DNA of 64,000 nt from positions 181,947,653 through 182,011,652 of the forward strand of contig OZ018326.1 of NCBI GenBank assembly GCA_963969495.1, written 5' to 3'. Each line of letters begins with the position of its first letter. Positions within the stretch are counted from its first letter, which is position 1. The notes beneath the pieces are model-generated. The model worked only from the letters and a program-made list of their open reading frames with translations, ran no database searches and had not been told where the DNA came from. The position numbers and the translations under genes are program-made. Below, in pieces: positions 58,774 to 64,000 of the stretch. The DNA is from Ceratothoa steindachneri (lineage: Eukaryota; Arthropoda; Malacostraca; Isopoda; Cymothoidae).

Positions 58774-61400
58774 GAATTTTATAGAAAAATTTCATCAAAT
58801 TCTAGGAGATTTATTGGTGTGTAGCTGGCGAATTGGTTAGGAGGCCTATTTTATTTTGGGATTAAAATGACTTTCGCCAGTTTGAATATGTCCATTGTTC
58901 AAAGCTGCGTCCATAATATTCACGTTTTCCAGGAAGATTTAATGTGGCACGTGCGTGTTTTTATATTTAGTCAGTCCGGCTCAACAGGATGCCTTTTGTC
59001 AGAATGGCTAAGAGTTTCTCTGACTTCCATCGCCGGCACGGACCTGCCATGTCCTACCAACTCTCTCTCTCTCTACAGTGACATATGGGTGCGGGTACGT
59101 GTGATATATGTTTCATCTAATTAGTTTATTATTTGGCCTTCGACTACCTGGTATAAATCTTCGTTATCTTCTGGCGTTATGGAGAATAACTTTACACTAT
59201 TATTTTTCACATTTTGCTATTCTTCTCAACTTCTGGATGCTTCTCAAGAAAGTTGCTTGATTTAATTGCTCTTCCAGCTTTTCTATAATAGATTTTGGGC
59301 CCGAAGGCGTACTCTTAGCTGACTCATGAGGGTGAACATTTCTCCAGTCTAAGCTGACCTCCTTTCAGAAGTGGTGTTCTGGACTCCTCTCCCATCTCCC
59401 TAATCTCATCTGTCAACCTTGGGTGGGGCATTGTTTTGTATGATATTTTTGTATAATTTTGGACCTTAATTATTAACAATCTAAATTGAGCTCAACTATT
59501 TCGTGGAAGTCTAATCTTTTGCGATGCTATTAACTGGATAAAGCTTCTAATATAAATATGTACTATGGTGTTTACTTCGTCTCTTTTCATTCTTTTTCCT
59601 TGTTTTTCATATTTCTTTCCCTAATAATTTTCAAAAGGCAATACATATCTCATTCCAATAAACTAGAAAGTTAGTTCATATTTAGTGGCTTCATTATATG
59701 CAAGCTCATTTGAGATGATATTTAAAGATGAAATAAGCAGTTTTCAGTGATGATTTTAATATGATACAATTCCAGTATGCTTATTTTATCTATTCAGCGT
59801 TTCAAGTGAGCATGGCTTACCCAACAGAGAAACCTCAGTGTATTTTTGATTAGGAATGAAGAGGTTTATATGCCTGGTTTATTAAGGTCTTTTCTGAGAG
59901 TTTGCTTCCAGCTGAACTATCAAAGTGTGAATGTCACATAATGACGAGTTCTGTTGTCAATGCCCCTCTTTGAATTTTATTCTTTCAACTTTGTTAAGTT
60001 TACTGGTAGAATGCCATTTCTTAGAAGTAATTTTCTACTGAATAGATACCAAAGCTTTTCTTTTAGAAATGTATTTTCTCATCCAACCTAAAATAAAATT
60101 TATCAACCAAATTTCCTGAGGTTCAGCAGACATCGTTTTATTTCTAAAGATATGACAGATCATGTCTGACAATGCTATTCAGGCCGTAATTATTAAACTT
60201 TAGGGAGTTATTTAGATTGTGTCTAAATCTATGTTTTGAGTTTCGTCGATTGTTTTGGCCAAACCATACACAAGCATATAGCTGAAAATTATTCCACCCA
60301 TTATGCTTCAATCTCTTCTGTTTTGGTGCCATACATAAAGTTTTTGGTTATAAAATATATTAAATAATAAATTTCAGACTAGTCAAAGGGTATAATTTTC
60401 CTTTTTACTGAAATTATTTGATTATAATTATTATATTCCTTGATCCTAGCTAATTTTCTTCCTCACAATGTCCTCAATCTGTTAAACGTTTGGAAGATTT
60501 GTTGTACCACATCTGCAAGTATACCTTCCTCAATTATTCGTTCAGTCATTTTTTAGGGATTAATGAATTAAATACATTGTCATTCATTGATGAATTTATT
60601 TGCTTTATATGAATATATTTTATTCATTTTTCCTTTTTTTGTCTATCCGCTCCGGAGATTGAATAATTTTACGATTAAACAAACTGCCTCAAAGGGACGA
60701 CGAACGAATCCATCATCAGAAAAAAATGAGGAATATGAAAATCCTTGAATAAAAAAATGATTTGGTATTGAGAAGAGAAATAAAAGGAAAGGACATCAAA
60801 ATTAATTTTTAAGGGGCGATGATGGGTTTGGCGAAAACGCCTTGGAAACTCAAAAACCAGTACATGAAGATTATTAAAAATAAAAAGAGAATTGTTTTTT
60901 CTAGCTTTCTAATTTTATTTTACCTATCAAGAAGGAAATCTATACTTAACTAATACAATGAGGGTATTCACATAAACCAGGATCCCCAAAGAAGTTTAAT
61001 CTACTACATTTTCCTCTTCCTTGTATGGTTACAAAATATGTTTCTTTCCTCTTACACATTCATCCTAAATTTATTTCACTATTCTCTTTTATTTTTTCAT
61101 CTTTATTCTATTTTTGATCACATCACATATTTTATTCATTATTTAAAGATAGACTCGTTTATTTTAACAATTTTCTTTATTTGCAGCATTACATAAAATT
61201 GAATTTTGAACCGAATAGTTGCCACCGAACGAAGAAAAGAAGTGAATAATGAAGACAACGACCGTGATGTTTATAATACTAAAAAGACAAAGGATTTTGC
61301 ATTCATGAATCTGAGACAGAGAAATGAAACGGACAAACCATTCAGGAACTAATTACTGCAAGGATCTTCGGAAGTCAAGAGCATCTAGTGATACCCATTG
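58774..61400. other. No gene seen
   Basis: AT-rich DNA. A (CT)n stretch near 59,062-59,075 is the only simple repeat. Short frames are not assignable. Confidence 0.5.
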
Positions 61401-61409
61401 CCACGCAAG

Positions 61410-62411
61410 GCCAGGAATGAAACAAAAGGGAACTAACGGCTAAGGATTAAAACGCCTTCGGATTCAGTACGGATTGGAACCAATTTGACTCAGAAATAAG
61501 GAGTGAAACCCACTAAAACATAAGAGTATAACTCATGAGTAGGATTGAAATTCACCTGGATATAGGAAGGAGGATTAAAACGCACTATAACATTGGAGTA
61601 TAGATTGAAGCTCATCTGAACTTAAGGGTAGTGATAGAAACACAATGGAAATTGGAAGTAGTGAATGAGAGGATACATCGAGTCACAACTATGGATTACA
61701 TCACACTAACATTATGTGGTAGTGATGAAACATTTTGATACTCGTGGGCATAGATGAAAACAAGGTGGGACTCAGGGCTAGGAGCTAAAAACCCATGGAG
61801 TCATAGAGTAGAGATTGCGACACCACTTGAACTCAAGAGTAGGGGAAGAAACTCACTGGGACTGGACCTATTTAAAACTCAGAAGTAGAGATCCAAACCA
61901 AATGGGATTATGTAGCAGTTATCGTTGTTGGTGTTACCTTAAACTTAAGAAGCATAAGTCAACAAGAATATTTCACACATAATCTTTGTAAATAGATAAT
62001 AGAGAGTGAGAACGAATGTAACAGAGAATGGGGATTGAACCCACTGAATCATATGTATATGTGTTAGAATCCACTGTAACACAAAGGTATAGATTGAAAT
62101 CATAAGGACGATAACTAATACTTCAAACAGGCCGAAGATAGATTACAAATTCAAACCGCCTTGAATTAAAGGCAAACCCACTGGCAATCAGAAGAAATGA
62201 ATAACTGACTGGCATTCAGAAGAAAGGAGCGAATGCACTGCCATTCCGGGGAAAAGTTGGAAAATGAATGAAATTTCTAATTAGGGGTGTAAACCCAAAA
62301 GCATTTCGAAGTAGTGAAAGAAGTCCACTGGCATTCGAAAGTAGGAAGAAAAACTCACTAGCATTCAGTAGGGCTAGAAACAATCTGGAATTGAGGGATA
62401 GTGATGGGAAC
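61410..62411 (+). repeat. 1-kb degenerate minisatellite, about 40-bp period
   Basis: Repeats modelled on GATTGAAACCCACTGG followed by AACTCAGAGTAG. Examples are GGAGTGAAACCCACTAAAAC, GGATTAAAACGCACTATAAC and GAAGAAACTCACTGGGAC. The unit is near 40 bases with frequent indels. Ends in GTGATGGGAA, where the hAT-type terminus begins. Confidence 0.8.
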
Positions 62412-63832
62412 TAGGGGTCGCAACCGATAAAAAATTACCGGTAGTTTATCGATTAATTAGAATTTAAATACCGCGTATTTACCGATACCTTTTTACTGGT
62501 AATTTAATGTAACTTTATGAATATTTAGTTTTACGTTCAATGAACAATTTTATTTCGTATTAACGAAAGAACTTAATTGTGATAAAAACCGTTTTAGTTT
62601 AAAAGACGAATTAGGACCATATTTAGTTGTGTTATGCGTGCTATCTATGTGTTGTTCTTTGAGAATACGAGTGCTATGTATGGATTAACGTAGTAAATCC
62701 CTTGTAATAAATTTCGTACTCATTATACTATGTGTTGATAATAATAATTATCTTCTAGAACGCTGCAGAAGTTCGTAAGCGTCACGACATTATTTTATTA
62801 CATTAATTTACTGGTTGATCCATGGTAGGCTAGCCCTAATAATTATTAATACCGCCACGTATTTTCGATTGTTTATAATGTGTAGGCCCTTGATATTTAC
62901 ACCACGTGAACTTTAACTAGGGTTTTTTGTCCTATTTATTTGCATTTCATGATGGGTACATTTTTTAAGCAGTAGGCCTAACCCTTGATGAGATAGCCTA
63001 GGCCTCTTCTACAGCCTTTTAGTCTTTAAAATGAACACTGCACCCCAGCAGAAAATGCCTTGCATTGCAAATAGCGTCTTCGTACAAGAATCTTTTAAAA
63101 AAAACGAAAGTACGAATATGATATTCCTTCCCTTACTTGTTTAAATACTGTCAAAAATATGGTTTTTTTATTTTATGAGGGAATAAAACGTTATTAGCTG
63201 AATTATTCAAAGAGAAATGCACAAATGGTCAATGGTTTTCTCTCATTTTAGATGAATATACATCTATTAAAAATAAAAGATTCATGAACATAAATGTTCA
63301 TGCTGAAAATGAGCATTGGTTTTTAAGAATGCTATTAATCAAAGGATCATTAATTAGTGCTATATGTGAGGAGATGGTCAATGCCAGATTAAGGAATCCA
63401 ATCTCGACATGAATTAACACATCATGGCTTCTACAACCTACGGTGCATTCGTTATGGTTAAATTGGGCCGAGAAATATCACCAGATGACCAACAGTGTTT
63501 GGCGCACGGCATTCACCTTGCTGTAGTGGATGTTCTTTATAATAAAAATGTCATTGATGAAGAAGAAAAAGAAATAGGACAAGAAACTTTCGAATATGAA
63601 TTACATGAAGACTGTGCAGAGGACTATATTCATCCATTTGCTCTTACGGATGATTATTTGGGAGTGATCAAAAACGTTTAGAAAATCCCCGTTAAAGAAT
63701 GACATTGTTCAAGGAATCGTGAAATCAGAACAGGAAAATGAACTTAAATAAATTCTTGATTTCAAAACTTGCTGAAACAGTTTGCTTGATATGTGCAAAA
63801 GGTTTTCTAAAAGGAAATCATGCATCATACAA
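62412..63832 (+). mobile_element. hAT element, interrupted at its right side by an LTR
   Basis: TAGGGGTCGCAACC at 62,412 fits the usual hAT terminal pattern CAGGGGT...CAACC. It is followed by AT-rich non-coding DNA and then the transposase pseudogene. The right part is cut at 63,833 by an LTR of the 46-51 kb family, and the right terminus lies outside the window. The 8-bp target duplication therefore cannot be checked. Confidence 0.65.
63190..63832 (+). pseudogene. hAT-family transposase pseudogene
   Basis: The plus strand gives LLAELFKEKCTNGQWFSLIL then DEYTSIKNKRFMNINVHAEN, the catalytic-core region with the first acidic residue (LDEYTS). Then come GSLISAICEEMVNARL, a frame change near 63,405, and ASTTYGAFVMVKLGREI, where the family has TTDGASVM, so the catalytic Asp is changed to Tyr. 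QQCLAHGIHLAVVDVLYNKN, the conserved Cys/His block, follows. The frame ends in a stop at 63,679, after which KNDIVQGIVKSEQENELK and NSLLDMCKRFSKRKS can still be followed in other frames until the LTR at 63,833. The zinc-finger BED domain and the dimerisation domain are not visible. Confidence 0.82.
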
Positions 63833-64000
63833 TGTCGTAGAATGCCCCCCCTTTTTGTTCTAACAGTGCTAAGTGTCTAATATATTGATATTATAATAAT
63901 ATCTTAAAGAATAGAGCCGTTGGAAACACGTAAGGATATAGGAAAACGCACAATAATTCCCAAAATAAACTTATATTTTAATTTTAACAAATAAATTACT
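63833..64000 (-). repeat. Start of a third LTR of the gag-only family, cut by the window end
   Basis: TGTCGTAGAATGCC and the following 165 bases match the starts of the LTRs at 45,957 and 49,593 (TTTTTGTTCTA, AATATATTGATATTATAA, ATAGAGCCGTT, AAACTTATATTTTA), with a few small deletions. It has the same orientation, so any attached element would also be coded on the minus strand. Whether it is a solo LTR or a full element cannot be told. Confidence 0.9.

Overview
This window is AT-rich, repeat-dense nuclear DNA from an animal, almost certainly an arthropod and most likely a crustacean. The grounds are many Tc1/mariner copies, Penelope-like and Gypsy-type remains, a short interstitial TTAGG-type (AACCT) telomere repeat near 58.76 kb, and very long (AT)n arrays with degenerate minisatellites of the kind reported from decapod genomes. 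The organism assignment is inference. No bacterial-style operons, rRNA genes or CRISPR arrays are present.

Only one piece of host gene is supported: a 61-codon exon at 8603-8785 (minus) with good splice signals, recognisable as part of the WD40 region of a Tubby-like protein 4 (TULP4/tusp) homologue. Other exons are not visible, so much of the first third of the window may be intron. Almost everything else with coding potential is a decayed transposable element.

Layout. 0-1 kb: Tc1-like pseudogene. 1.1-3.6 kb: two Penelope-like element (PLE) GIY-YIG fragments and one PLE tail, each ending at an (AT)n tract, plus an inverted repeat. 4.7-5.4 kb: two tRNA-derived SINE-like copies head to head, again ending at AT tracts. 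5.8-11.3 kb: minisatellites, the TULP4-like exon and one copy of a dispersed repeat. 12.2-12.6 kb: Tc1-like C-terminal remnant. 13.4-18.3 kb: low-complexity DNA ending in a 3.3-kb purine-biased minisatellite. 18.8-20.4 kb: pseudogene of a multicopy zinc-binding family I associate with mobile elements. 21.6-23.5 kb: PLE fragment abutting a Gypsy-type gag pseudogene. 28 kb: Tc1-like fragment and minisatellite. 34.4-35.1 kb: internally deleted mariner/Tc1 element with intact termini. 40.9-41.5 kb: mariner pseudogene. 43.7-45.6 kb: minisatellites. 45.96-51.16 kb: complete LTR element with no pol. 51.7-55.2 kb: PLE-type tail, 42-bp perfect palindrome, a full-length dead Tc1/mariner copy with about 140-bp inverted repeats, and a second Tc3-like pseudogene. 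61.4-64 kb: minisatellite, hAT transposase pseudogene, and the start of another LTR of the 46-51 kb family inserted into it.

All transposase and gag reading frames I can follow are broken, so no autonomous element is evident. The observations most worth checking are the repeated placement of (AT)n arrays at the 3' ends of PLE and SINE copies, the gag-only LTR element with hairpin-bearing internal LTR repeats, two pairs of minisatellites that share cores, and the 42-bp palindrome.
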